From the NCBI RefSeq assembly GCF_947504105.1, contig NZ_CANNGP010000006.1, positions 94,399-158,398 of the forward strand: 64,000 bases of DNA, read 5' to 3'. Source of the stretch: an uncultured Tateyamaria sp. (GTDB taxonomy: Bacteria > Pseudomonadota > Alphaproteobacteria > Rhodobacterales > Rhodobacteraceae). The notes under the pieces were generated by a model. The model did not search any database. It saw only the letters and a list, made by a program, of their open reading frames with translations, and was not told the DNA's origin. Positions 25,077-34,663 of this stretch are shown here, one piece after another; positions within the stretch are counted from its first letter, which is position 1; the number at the start of each line of letters is the position of its first letter. The position numbers and the translations under genes were made by a program.

Positions 25077-26108
25077 ATGAGCGAACGCAAGATCAGGAAC
25101 ATGGAGGAGTTCGCCTCGGTCAGCGGCATTTCCCGTCCGACAGTATCCAAGTATTTCAACGACCCGGCCAGTGTCCGCGCGTCCACACGTGCGCGGATCG
25201 AAGCAGCGATCGAACAATACGATTACCGCCCGAACATCTATGCGATGAACCAAAACCGACAACTGACGAAGAACATCGGCGTTGTTGTACCCTATCTTGC
25301 CGATCCATTCTTTGGCGAGATTGTGCGCGTGATCGAAAGGCGTTGCATCGAGGCGGGGTTTTCTCCGTCATTGTTCAGCTCGCATGGTGAACCGGAGCAG
25401 GAACGGGATATCCTTGATACGTTGCGGTCATTAAAGCCCGCAGGTGTGTTATTGGCACCCCTGGGGCGACTGTCCAACAAGTCCGCGATCGAAGCCTTTT
25501 GCCGTGATGTGCCAACGGTTTTGTTTGATAGCAATATTGAAGGTATGGGCGAAGCCTTTGTCGGATCAGACAATTACAGCTTCGTGTCACAGACAGTAGA
25601 GTATTTGAGTCGCACAGGCGAACCACCGTGTTTCTTTGAAATGAAGCACCCGGCCAACCCAAACGCGAACAAACGTCGTCGCGCTTATCTGGATATGATG
25701 GAACGACTGCAGCTTGAGCCACACGTGATGCAAGTCGATGGTACGGGCTGGGCCTTTGAAGAGATCGGGCGCAACGGCGCACATGATATTCTTAGCAGAA
25801 AAGCCTTACCGACCCATACGGTTTTGTGCAGCAATGATCGGTTGGCCATTGGCTTTCTCTCAGCTTGTTTTGAGGCTGGGTACAAGGTCGGACGCGGCAC
25901 CGATCATGACCTGCGCGTTGCCTCGCATGATGACCATCCGTTTTCACGCTACACCTGCCCGGCCCTGACAACCGCCGCGCATAATTACGCCAGTGTTTCG
26001 GGCCACGCGGTAGAAACGTTGTTTCGCCTGATCGAATCGGGCGGAAGGTTTCAAACCCGCGAGGAAACTCTGTTCGCTGCACATTTGATTATGCGAGACT
26101 CGGCCTAA
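25077..26108 (+). CDS. LacI family regulator of the polyol (smo/mtl) operon
   Basis: A 343-residue LacI/GalR regulator. It starts MSERKIRNMEEFASVSGISRPTVSKYFND, a helix-turn-helix with the usual PTVSKY recognition helix, followed by a sensor domain (IGVVVPYLADPFFGEIVRVIE). The upstream in-frame extension has no start support; the ATG at 25077 is preceded by GGACGGAG. It lies directly before the polyol transporter operon, and matching palindromes flank it on both sides, so it probably controls itself and smoEFGK. Confidence 0.9.
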   Translation: MSERKIRNMEEFASVSGISRPTVSKYFNDPASVRASTRARIEAAIEQYDYRPNIYAMNQNRQLTKNIGVVVPYLADPFFGEIVRVIERRCIEAGFSPSLFSSHGEPEQERDILDTLRSLKPAGVLLAPLGRLSNKSAIEAFCRDVPTVLFDSNIEGMGEAFVGSDNYSFVSQTVEYLSRTGEPPCFFEMKHPANPNANKRRRAYLDMMERLQLEPHVMQVDGTGWAFEEIGRNGAHDILSRKALPTHTVLCSNDRLAIGFLSACFEAGYKVGRGTDHDLRVASHDDHPFSRYTCPALTTAAHNYASVSGHAVETLFRLIESGGRFQTREETLFAAHLIMRDSA

Positions 26109-26140
26109 AGCATTCCACTGGCCTGATTTCTTGAATTTTC

Positions 26141-26154
26141 TTTACGCGCGTAAA
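26141..26154 (+). promoter_or_regulatory. Operator-like palindrome upstream of the polyol transporter operon
   Basis: TTTACGCGCGTAAA is a perfect 14-bp palindrome 72 nt upstream of the binding-protein start at 26227. It matches the consensus TTTRCGCGCGYAAA shared with 24993-25006. Confidence 0.74.
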
Positions 26155-26226
26155 AAATAAATTGACGCGGCGACAAATCTGCGGGTAGCGTTTGGCTTGT
26201 CACATCCAATAATAGGGAGGAGTCGG

Positions 26227-27522
26227 ATGTACTTGAAGAACGCACTTCGTGCGGCGACAGCATTGTCGCTTGTCACGGCAACGAGCGCGCTGGCAGACGG
26301 CCATGCGAAATCGCTCACCATCGCGATCGTGAACAACGGTCACATGATCAACATGCAGAAAGTCGCGGAAGCATACACCGAAGAAACCGGTGTCGCGCTT
26401 GAGTGGGTTTCACTGGAAGAAGGTGTGCTGCGCGAGCAGGTCACGTCCGACACTGCCACAGGCGGCGGCCAGTACGACATCATCAACATCGGCATGCAGG
26501 AAGCACCCATCTGGGGTCAGGCTGGCTGGATCGAACCACTGGACTTCAGCGCAGAGTACGATGTCGACGACATCCTACCCGCAATGCGCGAAGGTCTGAG
26601 CTATGACGGTCAGCTGTATGCTGCACCGTTCTATGGCGAAAGCTCGATGGTTATGTATCGCAAAGACCTGGCCGATGCGGCTGGTGTCTCGATTGCTGAC
26701 AACGACAGTTGGGACAATGTCAAAGCAGCAGCTGCTGCGATGCATGACCCCGACAACGGTGTTTACGGTGCCTGCCTGCGCGGTAAGCCAGGTTGGGGCG
26801 ACAACGCAGCCTTCATCACGACGGTTGCCAACTCGTTCGGCGCACGCTGGTTCGACGCTGACTACAAACCGCAACTGGACTCGCCAGAGTGGAACGCCGC
26901 TGTCAGCTTCTATGTGGACCTGCTCAGCAGCTATGGCCCTCCCGGTTCGGAAGGCAACTCGTTCAACGAGATCCTCGCCCTTTACAACGAAGACAAGTGC
27001 GGTCTTTGGATCGACGCTACAATCGCGGCTTCGTTCTTGGACAACCCGAATGTTGCATACGCTCAGTCGCCAAATGCCGGTAACCCGGTTGGTGCGAACT
27101 GGCTGTGGGCATGGGCGATGGCTGTACCTGCCGGAACTGAAAATGCAGAAGAGGCAAAAGCCTTCATCGAGTGGGCAACATCCAAAGACTACGTGAAAGC
27201 AGTCGGTAACCACCCTGACTTTGGCTGGGGCAAAGTCCCAACAGGTCAGCGTGCATCGACCTATGCGATCCCTGAGTTCCAGGCTGTTGCAAAGTTCGCG
27301 TCCGCCGAGATGGCTGCAATCGACTCCGCAGCCCCCGGTGCAACTGATCTGAAGCCCTACGTTGGCGTCCAGTTCGTTGCGATCCCGGAATTCCCGGAAA
27401 TCGGAAGCGCGTTCGGCCAAGAGATGTCGGCCGCACTGTCGGGTGCCAAATCGGTCGAAGACGCACTGGCCGCAGCACAGGAAGTTGCTGACTCGGTTAT
27501 GCGCGAGGCAGGCTACTACTAA
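26227..27522 (+). CDS. smoE: Sorbitol/mannitol ABC transporter substrate-binding protein SmoE
   Basis: A 431-residue extracellular solute-binding protein of family 1 with a signal peptide ending near ALADGHA. Regions typical of the polyol-binding group include YDIINIGMQEAPIWGQAGWIEPL, YAAPFYGESSMVMYRKDL and NEDKCGLWIDATIAASFL. The ATG at 26227 has GGGAGGAG upstream. It is followed by two permeases, an ATPase, a sorbitol-dehydrogenase-like SDR and mannitol dehydrogenase, which fixes the substrate class as sugar alcohols. Confidence 0.92.
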   Translation: MYLKNALRAATALSLVTATSALADGHAKSLTIAIVNNGHMINMQKVAEAYTEETGVALEWVSLEEGVLREQVTSDTATGGGQYDIINIGMQEAPIWGQAGWIEPLDFSAEYDVDDILPAMREGLSYDGQLYAAPFYGESSMVMYRKDLADAAGVSIADNDSWDNVKAAAAAMHDPDNGVYGACLRGKPGWGDNAAFITTVANSFGARWFDADYKPQLDSPEWNAAVSFYVDLLSSYGPPGSEGNSFNEILALYNEDKCGLWIDATIAASFLDNPNVAYAQSPNAGNPVGANWLWAWAMAVPAGTENAEEAKAFIEWATSKDYVKAVGNHPDFGWGKVPTGQRASTYAIPEFQAVAKFASAEMAAIDSAAPGATDLKPYVGVQFVAIPEFPEIGSAFGQEMSAALSGAKSVEDALAAAQEVADSVMREAGYY

Positions 27523-27541
27523 GGCCCGCGCGCCAAGACCA

Positions 27542-27566
27542 GAAGGCCCGGTGTATCCGGGCCTTC
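27542..27566 (+). repeat. Intercistronic stem-loop after smoE
   Basis: GAAGGCCCGG-TGTAT-CCGGGCCTTC is a perfect 10-bp stem with a 5-nt loop, 20 nt after the smoE stop. It is followed by a C-run, not a T-run. It lies 124 nt before smoF and probably favours high smoE expression relative to the permeases. Confidence 0.82.
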
Positions 27567-27689
27567 GCCCCCCCACAAAGGGTCATCGGAGACCTTGCCC
27601 GGTCGGGCTAAACTTCCGAAACTGAAACCACAAGATCTTTGAAACCACCGCACGAGGCGAGCACTTCAACTCGCCAAGGCAGGAGAGTC

Positions 27690-28628
27690 ATGTCTAACAG
27701 AACGCTCCCACGATTGCTTCAGACACCAGCTGTCATAATGCTCCTGATCTGGATGCTGATCCCTCTGAGCTTGACGCTTTACTTTTCGTTCATCCGCTAC
27801 GTGCTGAACAACCTGCGTCGCCCGGAATGGACAACGCCAAGCTTCAGTAACTGGCGAGGCTTCGGCAACTACGAATTTGTTCTGAATTCCAAAGACTTCC
27901 TGTTTGCCATTCAGAATAGCCTGCTCATCGTTGGCAGTATTCTGTTTTTGACCGTGATCCTAGGCGTGCTGATTGCCGTGATGATCAACAAGGCCTTTCC
28001 CGGACAAGGGATCGTTCGGGTCCTTCTGATCTCGCCCTTCTTCGTGATGCCCGCCGTGAACGCGGTGCTATGGGTCAACATGATCCTTGATCCGGTGCTG
28101 GGCCTTCAGGGGCTGGCGGTCGCGGGTATCAATGATCTGATTGGGTCGTTGCAAAGCGCCCCGGGTGTCGGATGGTTCTTCTCACTCTGGCCGGAGGTCA
28201 AACCGATCTCGTTCCGGGCCACGCAGACATCAGCCTATGCCGTCATCATAATGGTGACCTGGCAGTGGACACCCTTTGCGGTCCTCATCTTCATGACCTC
28301 GCTGCAATCCGAGGATCAACAGCAGAAAGAGGCCGCTGTGTTGGATGGCGCAGGCACGTTCTCTCAATTCCGCTTTCTCACCCTACCTCACCTTGGCCGC
28401 CCCATCGCGATCGTGGTGATGATCCAGGCAATCTTCCATCTCTCGCTTTATGCCGAGATCGAGATTGTCAGCCGCGGCAATGGCAACAAGAACCTGCCCT
28501 ACCTGATCGGTGAGTTCGCCAACAACAACATCGGTGCCGCCAGCGCCACCGGCATCTTTGCCGTCATCCTCGCCAACATCGTTGCCATCTTCCTGCTGCG
28601 GATGATCGGCAAGACACTGATGGAGTAA
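27690..28628 (+). CDS. smoF: Polyol ABC transporter permease SmoF
   Basis: A 312-residue inner-membrane permease of the MalF type with about six hydrophobic segments and the EAA-like loop QQKEAAVLDGAGTFSQFRFLTLPHL that docks on the ATPase. The ATG at 27690 has AGGAGAG upstream; the 17-codon in-frame extension is unsupported. It pairs with SmoG, which starts 4 nt after its stop. Confidence 0.92.
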   Translation: MSNRTLPRLLQTPAVIMLLIWMLIPLSLTLYFSFIRYVLNNLRRPEWTTPSFSNWRGFGNYEFVLNSKDFLFAIQNSLLIVGSILFLTVILGVLIAVMINKAFPGQGIVRVLLISPFFVMPAVNAVLWVNMILDPVLGLQGLAVAGINDLIGSLQSAPGVGWFFSLWPEVKPISFRATQTSAYAVIIMVTWQWTPFAVLIFMTSLQSEDQQQKEAAVLDGAGTFSQFRFLTLPHLGRPIAIVVMIQAIFHLSLYAEIEIVSRGNGNKNLPYLIGEFANNNIGAASATGIFAVILANIVAIFLLRMIGKTLME

Positions 28629-28632
28629 ACAA

Positions 28633-29466
28633 ATGGCCATCGTTGCAACCACCACCAAATTCAGCGTTTACGGGCGGCCAGTTCTGGCATGGATCGTGGG
28701 CCTTTTGTTCTTCTTCCCGATCTTCTGGCTCGTTCTGACCAGCTTCAAGACGGATGCAGACGCAGTGAAACCCGAGTTCCTGTTGTTCTTCACACCGACG
28801 CTCGACAACTACCTGAACATGACAGAGAATTACGACTATTGGCGCTTTGCGACCAACTCGATCATCACGTCTGTCTTCGCCACCATCTTTGCACTCGCTG
28901 TGGGTATTCCCAGCGCTTACGCGATGGCTTTCAACCCATCCCGCGCCACCAAGGACGTGCTGATGTGGATGCTATCCACCAAGATGTTGCCAGCGGCGGC
29001 GGTGCTTTATCCAATGACATTCATCACCAAAAGCATCGGTCTCTTTGACACCCATTTCATGGTCATCGTGGTCCTCATGCTGATCAACCTGCCAATCGTA
29101 ATCTGGATGTTGTTCACCTACTTCAAGGAAATCCCCAAGGACATCATCGAAGCGGGCCAAATGGACGGCGTGAACACATGGGGCGAGGTCAAGGAAATCT
29201 TGATCCCGCTGGCCTGGGGCGGCATCGCTTCAACTGCCCTGCTTTGCTTCATCTTCTGCTGGAACGAGGCGTATTGGACAGTTCGCCTGACCACCACCGA
29301 AGCCGCGACACTGTCCAAACTTATCGAAGGCAACCGCGCACCCGAGGGGCTGTTCTTTGGCCGCTTGTCCGCCGTGTCTGCCGCTGCCGTTGGGCCCATC
29401 GTTGTGCTCGGCTGGTTCTGTCAAAAACAATTGGTCCAGGGCCTGACCTTTGGCGCCGTGAAATAG
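28633..29466 (+). CDS. smoG: Polyol ABC transporter permease SmoG
   Basis: A 277-residue MalG-type permease with about six membrane segments and the EAA loop DIIEAGQMDGVNTWGEVKEILIPL. It is expected to form a heterodimeric channel with SmoF. It sits between smoF (4 nt gap) and the ATPase gene (9 nt gap). Confidence 0.92.
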   Translation: MAIVATTTKFSVYGRPVLAWIVGLLFFFPIFWLVLTSFKTDADAVKPEFLLFFTPTLDNYLNMTENYDYWRFATNSIITSVFATIFALAVGIPSAYAMAFNPSRATKDVLMWMLSTKMLPAAAVLYPMTFITKSIGLFDTHFMVIVVLMLINLPIVIWMLFTYFKEIPKDIIEAGQMDGVNTWGEVKEILIPLAWGGIASTALLCFIFCWNEAYWTVRLTTTEAATLSKLIEGNRAPEGLFFGRLSAVSAAAVGPIVVLGWFCQKQLVQGLTFGAVK

Positions 29467-29475
29467 GATAGACTT

Positions 29476-30480
29476 ATGGGACGTATCGTACTGGAAAACG
29501 TGACCAAGAGCTTTGGTGACGCACAGGTCATTCCTCCACTGGATCTGACCATCGAGGATGGCGAGTTTGCGGTCTTTGTCGGTCCATCGGGCTGTGGCAA
29601 GTCCACCCTTCTGCGTCTGATCGCCGGGTTGGAAGAAACCACATCGGGTAGAATTGTCATCGACGACAACGACGCAACGCAAGTGCCGCCCTCCAAGCGC
29701 GGACTGGCCATGGTGTTCCAATCCTACGCGCTCTACCCGCACATGTCGGTGCGTAAGAACATCGCCTTTCCCCTGCGGATGGCAAAGATGGATCAAGCCG
29801 CCATTGACACCAAGGTGGAAGCAGCAGCCAAGATCCTGAATCTGGCCGATTATCTTGAGCAAAAGCCCGGCCAACTGTCCGGTGGTCAGCGTCAGCGCGT
29901 GGCCATTGGGCGCGCCATCGTGCGCGAACCCGCGGCCTTCCTGTTTGACGAACCGCTGTCCAACCTGGACGCTGCACTGCGCGTGGGCATGCGGCTCGAA
30001 ATCTCCGAACTGCACAACCGTCTGAACACCACGATGATCTACGTGACTCATGACCAGGTCGAAGCCATGACCATGGCTGACAAGATCGTCGTGCTGCGCG
30101 CAGGCAATATCGAACAGGTGGGCTCGCCGCTTGATCTCTATCATACCCCGCGCAACATCTTTGTGGCGGGCTTCATCGGGTCGCCCAAGATGAACATTAT
30201 CGACGGCCCCGAAGCGGAAAAGCAGGGCGCGACGTCCATTGGCTTCCGTCCCGAACACACGGATGTCAGCACCACCGAAGGCATGTGGAAAGGCCGGGTC
30301 GGCGTGGCCGAGCATCTGGGCTCAGACACGTTCATCCATGTACACGACACGGGCCTTGCCGACATGATCACGGTCCGCATCACCGGCGACATCGCCGTGA
30401 CCCATGGCGATGACATCTACCTGACGCCGCAGATGGACAAGCTGCACAAGTTCGATGCTGACGGATTGCGCATGGCATGA
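29476..30480 (+). CDS. smoK: Polyol ABC transporter ATP-binding protein SmoK (UgpC/MalK type)
   Basis: A 334-residue ATPase with Walker [11 protein letters not shown]-loop [10 protein letters not shown], signature [13 protein letters not shown], Walker [12 protein letters not shown] and H-loop [12 protein letters not shown]-terminal OB-type regulatory domain follows (GFRPEHTDV). It energises the SmoF/SmoG channel. Its stop overlaps the next start by 4 nt (ATGA). Confidence 0.93.
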   Translation: MGRIVLENVTKSFGDAQVIPPLDLTIEDGEFAVFVGPSGCGKSTLLRLIAGLEETTSGRIVIDDNDATQVPPSKRGLAMVFQSYALYPHMSVRKNIAFPLRMAKMDQAAIDTKVEAAAKILNLADYLEQKPGQLSGGQRQRVAIGRAIVREPAAFLFDEPLSNLDAALRVGMRLEISELHNRLNTTMIYVTHDQVEAMTMADKIVVLRAGNIEQVGSPLDLYHTPRNIFVAGFIGSPKMNIIDGPEAEKQGATSIGFRPEHTDVSTTEGMWKGRVGVAEHLGSDTFIHVHDTGLADMITVRITGDIAVTHGDDIYLTPQMDKLHKFDADGLRMA

Positions 30481-31250
30481 CCCGATTGGCAGGTAAATCA
30501 GCATTGATCACTGGGGCCGCGCGCGGCATCGGCCGCGCCTTTGCCGAAGCATACCTGCGCGAGGGCGCACGTGTGGTCATCGCCGACATCGACACCGAGC
30601 GGGCGGCTGAAGCGGCCTCCCAACTGGGCGATGACGCATTTTCCGTACACTTGGATGTGACGGATCAGGCCAGCATCGATGCAGGTCTTGCCGCTGCGAT
30701 CGAACACGTCGGAGCTATCGATATTTTGATCAACAACGCGGCCATCTTCTCCGCCGCTCCGATCACGGAAATCAAGCGCGACGACTATCAACGCGTGTTC
30801 GATATCAACGTCGCGGGCACCTTATTCACTCTACAGGCCGTAGCGCGCCACATGATCGACACGGGGACCAAAGGTGCGATCATCAACATGGCAAGCCAGG
30901 CCGGACGCCGGGGGGAGCCCTTGGTCGCGGTTTATTGCGCGACCAAGGCCGCCGTTATCTCTCTGACACAGTCTGCAGGGCTGAACCTGATCCAGCACGG
31001 TATCAACGTGAACGCAATCGCACCGGGTGTGGTGGATGGTGAGCACTGGGATGGTGTCGACGCATTCTTTGCCAAACACGAGGGCAAAGCCCCGGGGCAA
31101 AAGAAGAAAGAAGTGGGCGAAGCCGTCCCATACGGTCGCATGGGGATAGCTGATGATCTTACGGGCATGGCTGTGTTCCTCGCCAGCGACGAGGCCGAAT
31201 ACATCGTCGCACAATGCTATAATGTTGATGGCGGACAATGGATGAGCTGA
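30477..31250 (+). CDS. smoS: Short-chain dehydrogenase, sorbitol dehydrogenase SmoS-like
   Basis: A 257-residue classical SDR with the NAD-binding GAARGIG, the NNAA motif ([10 protein letters not shown]) and the catalytic Ser-Tyr-Lys set in [23 protein letters not shown]. In this operon it most likely oxidises D-sorbitol to fructose, or galactitol to tagatose. It overlaps smoK by 4 nt and mtlK by 1 nt. Confidence 0.87.
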   Translation: MTRLAGKSALITGAARGIGRAFAEAYLREGARVVIADIDTERAAEAASQLGDDAFSVHLDVTDQASIDAGLAAAIEHVGAIDILINNAAIFSAAPITEIKRDDYQRVFDINVAGTLFTLQAVARHMIDTGTKGAIINMASQAGRRGEPLVAVYCATKAAVISLTQSAGLNLIQHGINVNAIAPGVVDGEHWDGVDAFFAKHEGKAPGQKKKEVGEAVPYGRMGIADDLTGMAVFLASDEAEYIVAQCYNVDGGQWMS

Positions 31251-32752
31251 TGGCAGATGGTTCCGGAAAACGACCCGCCGTGCCCCTTTCGGACGCGGTG
31301 CTCGCAACACTACCCGACAGTGTCATGCGCCCTACTTATGACCGGTCGACTTTGCACCCCGGCATCGTGCATATCGGCGTCGGCAATTTCCACCGTGGCC
31401 ATCAGGCATGGTATCTGCACCGGCTCATGCAAGCGGGATTGGCCCACGATTGGGCGATCATTGGCGCGGGCGTCCGCAAAGGTGATGCCCTCATGCGTGA
31501 AAAGCTGCTGGCTCAGGACTGCCTGACCACATTGGTCGAACTCGATCCCAGCGGCACTTCAGCCGAGATTGTCGGATCAATGATCGGCTTTCTACCGGTC
31601 GAACAGGACAACGCCAGTCTGATTGCAACGATGTCCAGAGATGACATCCGGATCGTCGCCTTGACCGTGACCGAAGGCGGCTACTACGTGGATCCCAAGA
31701 CCGGCGGACTGGACCTGTCGCATCACGATATCCAACATGACATTGCCCACCCGGACACACCTGTCACGGCTTTCGGAGCGATAGTGGCGGCGCTGTCAAA
31801 GCGAAAAGCGGCGGGGCTTGGCCCCTTTACAAGCCAAAGCTGTGACAACCTTCAGGGGAACGGCGACATTCTTCGGAAGATCGTTGTTTCACTGGCCCAG
31901 GCCACTGACCCGGAGTTAGCGCGCTGGATCGAAACGCATGCAACGTTCCCAAATTCGATGGTGGATTGCATCGTGCCAGCCACTGGCCCTGACGAAATCG
32001 CGCTTGCCGCACAGTTCGGTATCACCGACGCAGCGCCAGTGACGCATGAAAACTTCCGTCAGTGGGTGATCGAAGATGCGTTCTGTGCGGGCCGTCCTGA
32101 CTGGGACAAAGCGGGTGCCATCGTCACGGATCAAGTTCACTCTTACGAGGCGATGAAAATCCGTATCCTCAACGCGGGCCATCAGGTGCTGGCCAATGCG
32201 GGTGAGTTGCTGGGGCTGCCGACAATTGCCGATTGCATGACGCACGCGACTTTGCGCGCGTTTTTCCGCAAGGTCCAAATGGACGAGATCGTACCTTATG
32301 TGGCTGAAGTCCCAGGGTTTACCCCAGCAGCCTATGTCGACCTGATCGAAACCCGATTTGCAAATGCTGCCATCCGCGACACAACACGCCGCGTGGCATT
32401 TGACGGCTCTTCTCGCCACACCGGCTTTGTGCTGCCAATCCTACGCGACGCCATCGATGCACAAGGCTCCATCGCCGGTCTCAGCCTTGTTGAAGCCCTG
32501 TGGGCCCGCATGTGCGAAGGGACACGCGAGGATGGAAGTACTATCGAAAGCAATGATCCCCAGTGGGAGACGCTCACCATCGCTGCGCAAAAGGCAAAGT
32601 CGGATCCGCGGGCATGGCTGACGCAAAACCAGTACTATCAGGAATTGGCTGACATACCCGCGTTTGCCCGGCAATTTGAAACCTGGTTGCGCCTGATCTG
32701 GTCTGACGGTGTGGATGCTGCGCTTTGCGCATATACTACGCAAAGCGCTTAA
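31250..32752 (+). CDS. mtlK: Mannitol 2-dehydrogenase MtlK
   Basis: A protein of about 500 residues of the polyol-specific long-chain dehydrogenase family. The nucleotide-binding region is HIGVGNFHRGHQAWYL and the catalytic K-x4-N-x2-H motif appears as KIRILNAGH. It converts D-mannitol to fructose. The ATG at 31250 sits in a TGATG overlap with the SDR stop; an ATG at 31238 in the same frame is the alternative. No fructokinase is present, so fructose must be phosphorylated by an enzyme encoded elsewhere. Confidence 0.92.
   Translation: MADGSGKRPAVPLSDAVLATLPDSVMRPTYDRSTLHPGIVHIGVGNFHRGHQAWYLHRLMQAGLAHDWAIIGAGVRKGDALMREKLLAQDCLTTLVELDPSGTSAEIVGSMIGFLPVEQDNASLIATMSRDDIRIVALTVTEGGYYVDPKTGGLDLSHHDIQHDIAHPDTPVTAFGAIVAALSKRKAAGLGPFTSQSCDNLQGNGDILRKIVVSLAQATDPELARWIETHATFPNSMVDCIVPATGPDEIALAAQFGITDAAPVTHENFRQWVIEDAFCAGRPDWDKAGAIVTDQVHSYEAMKIRILNAGHQVLANAGELLGLPTIADCMTHATLRAFFRKVQMDEIVPYVAEVPGFTPAAYVDLIETRFANAAIRDTTRRVAFDGSSRHTGFVLPILRDAIDAQGSIAGLSLVEALWARMCEGTREDGSTIESNDPQWETLTIAAQKAKSDPRAWLTQNQYYQELADIPAFARQFETWLRLIWSDGVDAALCAYTTQSA
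32720..32748. terminator. Stem-loop overlapping the end of mtlK, between convergent operons
   Basis: GCGCTTTGCG at 32720-32729 pairs with CGCAAAGCGC at 32739-32748 (10-bp perfect stem, 9-nt loop). The stem lies within the last mtlK codons. The downstream operon converges from the other strand and ends at 32760, so the hairpin may serve as a bidirectional barrier. No T-run is present. Confidence 0.55.
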
Positions 32753-32759
32753 CGCGCTC

Positions 32760-33884
32760 CTACTTGAGCAACGCTTGCGCAGCTTCTGCCGTGAGTGGTT
32801 CTGGCCGTGCACACGTGGTGTTGAGCGTGATCATTTCACCCTGTTCCCCGGCTTGCAGAATGGATGTCATCACATCGACTGCATGCAACGCGAGTTCCAA
32901 TGAACAGCGATGTGGTCGATCATCATTCATCGCCGCCGCCATCTCGGCCAGCCCGGCGGTGCGGTAGTTGGCTTTCGCCGCACCGTTGTTCTCCTGATTG
33001 GGAATGCCAAACGGATGTTCATCCGTTGCAAGCGCTGACGCTTCGCCGTTTGCGTCCACGATTTCAACATCTCCTGAAAACCAATTGGGATCAGGCAGGA
33101 ACATGCTGCCAGATGTTCCATAGAGCTCCATGTGCCCATGCCGGTGTGCCCATACATCCCACGAGGTCGACAAGGTGATCGTGGCACCCGCCTCAAACTC
33201 GAGCAGGGCATGGATGTTGGTTGGCGTCTTGACCGGGATCACTTCGCCGCGTCGCGGTTCGGATAGAATGGTGCGTGTGTCTGTAGGGGTTGTGGCCAAG
33301 GCTCCAACCCGGCGGACAGGACCAAGCAACTGGATCAGGTTCGTCACATAATACGGACCAATGTCCAACATCGGTCCAGCGCCCGGTAGGAAGAAAAAGT
33401 CCGGGTTCGGGTGCCAGTGTTCCATCCCGTGGCTCATGACATGCGCCGTGCCTGCGACCACATCCCCGATCTGGCCCGCGTCCAGCGCAGCGCGCGCCGC
33501 CTGATGTGCACCGCCCAAAAAAGTGTCCGGTGCAGATCCAACCCGCAGGTTCCGGGCTGAGGCCAATGTGCGTAGTTCTTCACCCTGTGCCTGTGTCAGC
33601 ACGATCGGTTTTTCGGAATACGCATGCTTGCCCGCCTGCAGGATCGCACGTGTCACTTCAAAATGCGCATCGGGGATTGTGAGGTTCACCACAATGTCGA
33701 TGTCATCTGCGGCCAGAAGCTCTTCCACCGTGTGCGCCCGTACGCCAAACGCTTGCGCCTGCGCATTGGCTGTTTCCATGTTGAGGTCAGCCACAGCCCG
33801 CACCTCCAGCCCTTTGAACAAAGGCGCAAGTGTCAGATACGCGGTTGAAATGTTGCCACAGCCAATAATGCCGATGCCTTGCAT
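32760..33884 (-). CDS. Gfo/Idh/MocA family oxidoreductase of the beta-mannoside operon
   Basis: A 374-residue NAD(P)-dependent dehydrogenase with GCGNISTAYL at the nucleotide-binding loop, the motif YSEKPIVLTQ in place of the usual CEKP, and the C-terminal segment GPMLDIGPYYVTNLIQLLG. It is the last gene of a seven-gene minus-strand operon with an ABC transporter, a GH2 enzyme and a TIM-barrel isomerase. It may oxidise a hexose or glycoside at C3 or C1. The exact substrate is unknown. Confidence 0.83.
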   Translation of the reverse strand: MQGIGIIGCGNISTAYLTLAPLFKGLEVRAVADLNMETANAQAQAFGVRAHTVEELLAADDIDIVVNLTIPDAHFEVTRAILQAGKHAYSEKPIVLTQAQGEELRTLASARNLRVGSAPDTFLGGAHQAARAALDAGQIGDVVAGTAHVMSHGMEHWHPNPDFFFLPGAGPMLDIGPYYVTNLIQLLGPVRRVGALATTPTDTRTILSEPRRGEVIPVKTPTNIHALLEFEAGATITLSTSWDVWAHRHGHMELYGTSGSMFLPDPNWFSGDVEIVDANGEASALATDEHPFGIPNQENNGAAKANYRTAGLAEMAAAMNDDRPHRCSLELALHAVDVMTSILQAGEQGEMITLNTTCARPEPLTAEAAQALLK

Positions 33885-33895
33885 GGAAGCCTCCC

Positions 33896-34651
33896 TTAAA
33901 ATGTCTGCGTTGCGTCAAATGCGCGTTGCGCAAAACGGCGATGATCGCTTGGGTTGTCGTGCTCCGTTACGAAGTACCGCGTGCCCGCTGTCCGAAGTGA
34001 TTGGAAGAGCGAGGGCCATTCCATGGTCCCATGGCCCACGTCTGCCCAACCATCCTCATCCTTGGCCTCGCCGGTCGGCGCGATGTCCTTGAGATGTGCA
34101 ATCGCGATGCGTGATCCGTACTTCGCGATGGGTGCCATCGGATCGGCACCTGCCCGCACAGCCCAAGCCACGTCATATTCGAACATCACGTCCGCCGCGC
34201 TGTCGAGGATCAAGTCCATCGGCATGGCTCCTTCAACCAACGGTACAAATTCAAAATCGTGGTTGTGATAGGCAAGTTTCAAACCAAACTTCGACAACTC
34301 CTCCGCCACCGCAGCCAACCGTTTACCGTAGGCGCGCCACCCGTCAGCCGACGTCGGGCGATCATCCGGCTGAATGTATGGTATGACAATTGTTTCGACG
34401 CCGAAGCGTGCCGCGAGTTGTGCCACGGCAGCGGAGTCGCTTTCAAACATGTCCAGACCGACATGACAACTGGGCATGGTCAGCCCGTTGTCTTTCAGGC
34501 CGCGCTCCAGCGCATCAACACCCACACTGTCCGCCAGCAGGGCACTGTATCCTTCGACATGAGAGTATCCAATCTCGGCCAGCATCTTGAGCGTATCCTC
34601 AAGCGGCGGAAACAGGCGGGAACTGTAGAGCTGATAAGACAATGCGGTCAT
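33896..34651 (-). CDS. Sugar phosphate isomerase/epimerase family TIM-barrel protein
   Basis: A 251-residue xylose-isomerase-like TIM barrel with KLAYHNHDFEFVPL, MFEYDVAWAVRAGADP and IAHLKDI, giving the metal-binding Glu, His and Asp positions of the AP2EC family. Members include isomerases, epimerases and 3-keto-sugar lyases. It lies 11 nt upstream of the dehydrogenase gene and 12 nt after the GH2 gene. The pair of this fold with a Gfo/Idh/MocA enzyme is frequent in sugar catabolic operons. Confidence 0.83.
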   Translation of the reverse strand: MTALSYQLYSSRLFPPLEDTLKMLAEIGYSHVEGYSALLADSVGVDALERGLKDNGLTMPSCHVGLDMFESDSAAVAQLAARFGVETIVIPYIQPDDRPTSADGWRAYGKRLAAVAEELSKFGLKLAYHNHDFEFVPLVEGAMPMDLILDSAADVMFEYDVAWAVRAGADPMAPIAKYGSRIAIAHLKDIAPTGEAKDEDGWADVGHGTMEWPSLFQSLRTAGTRYFVTEHDNPSDHRRFAQRAFDATQTF

Positions 34652-34663
34652 GTCAGTAGCCTT

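Noticed and set aside
26575-27576. 333-codon open frame on the minus strand
   Set aside because: Antisense to smoE, whose signal peptide and binding-protein features are clear.
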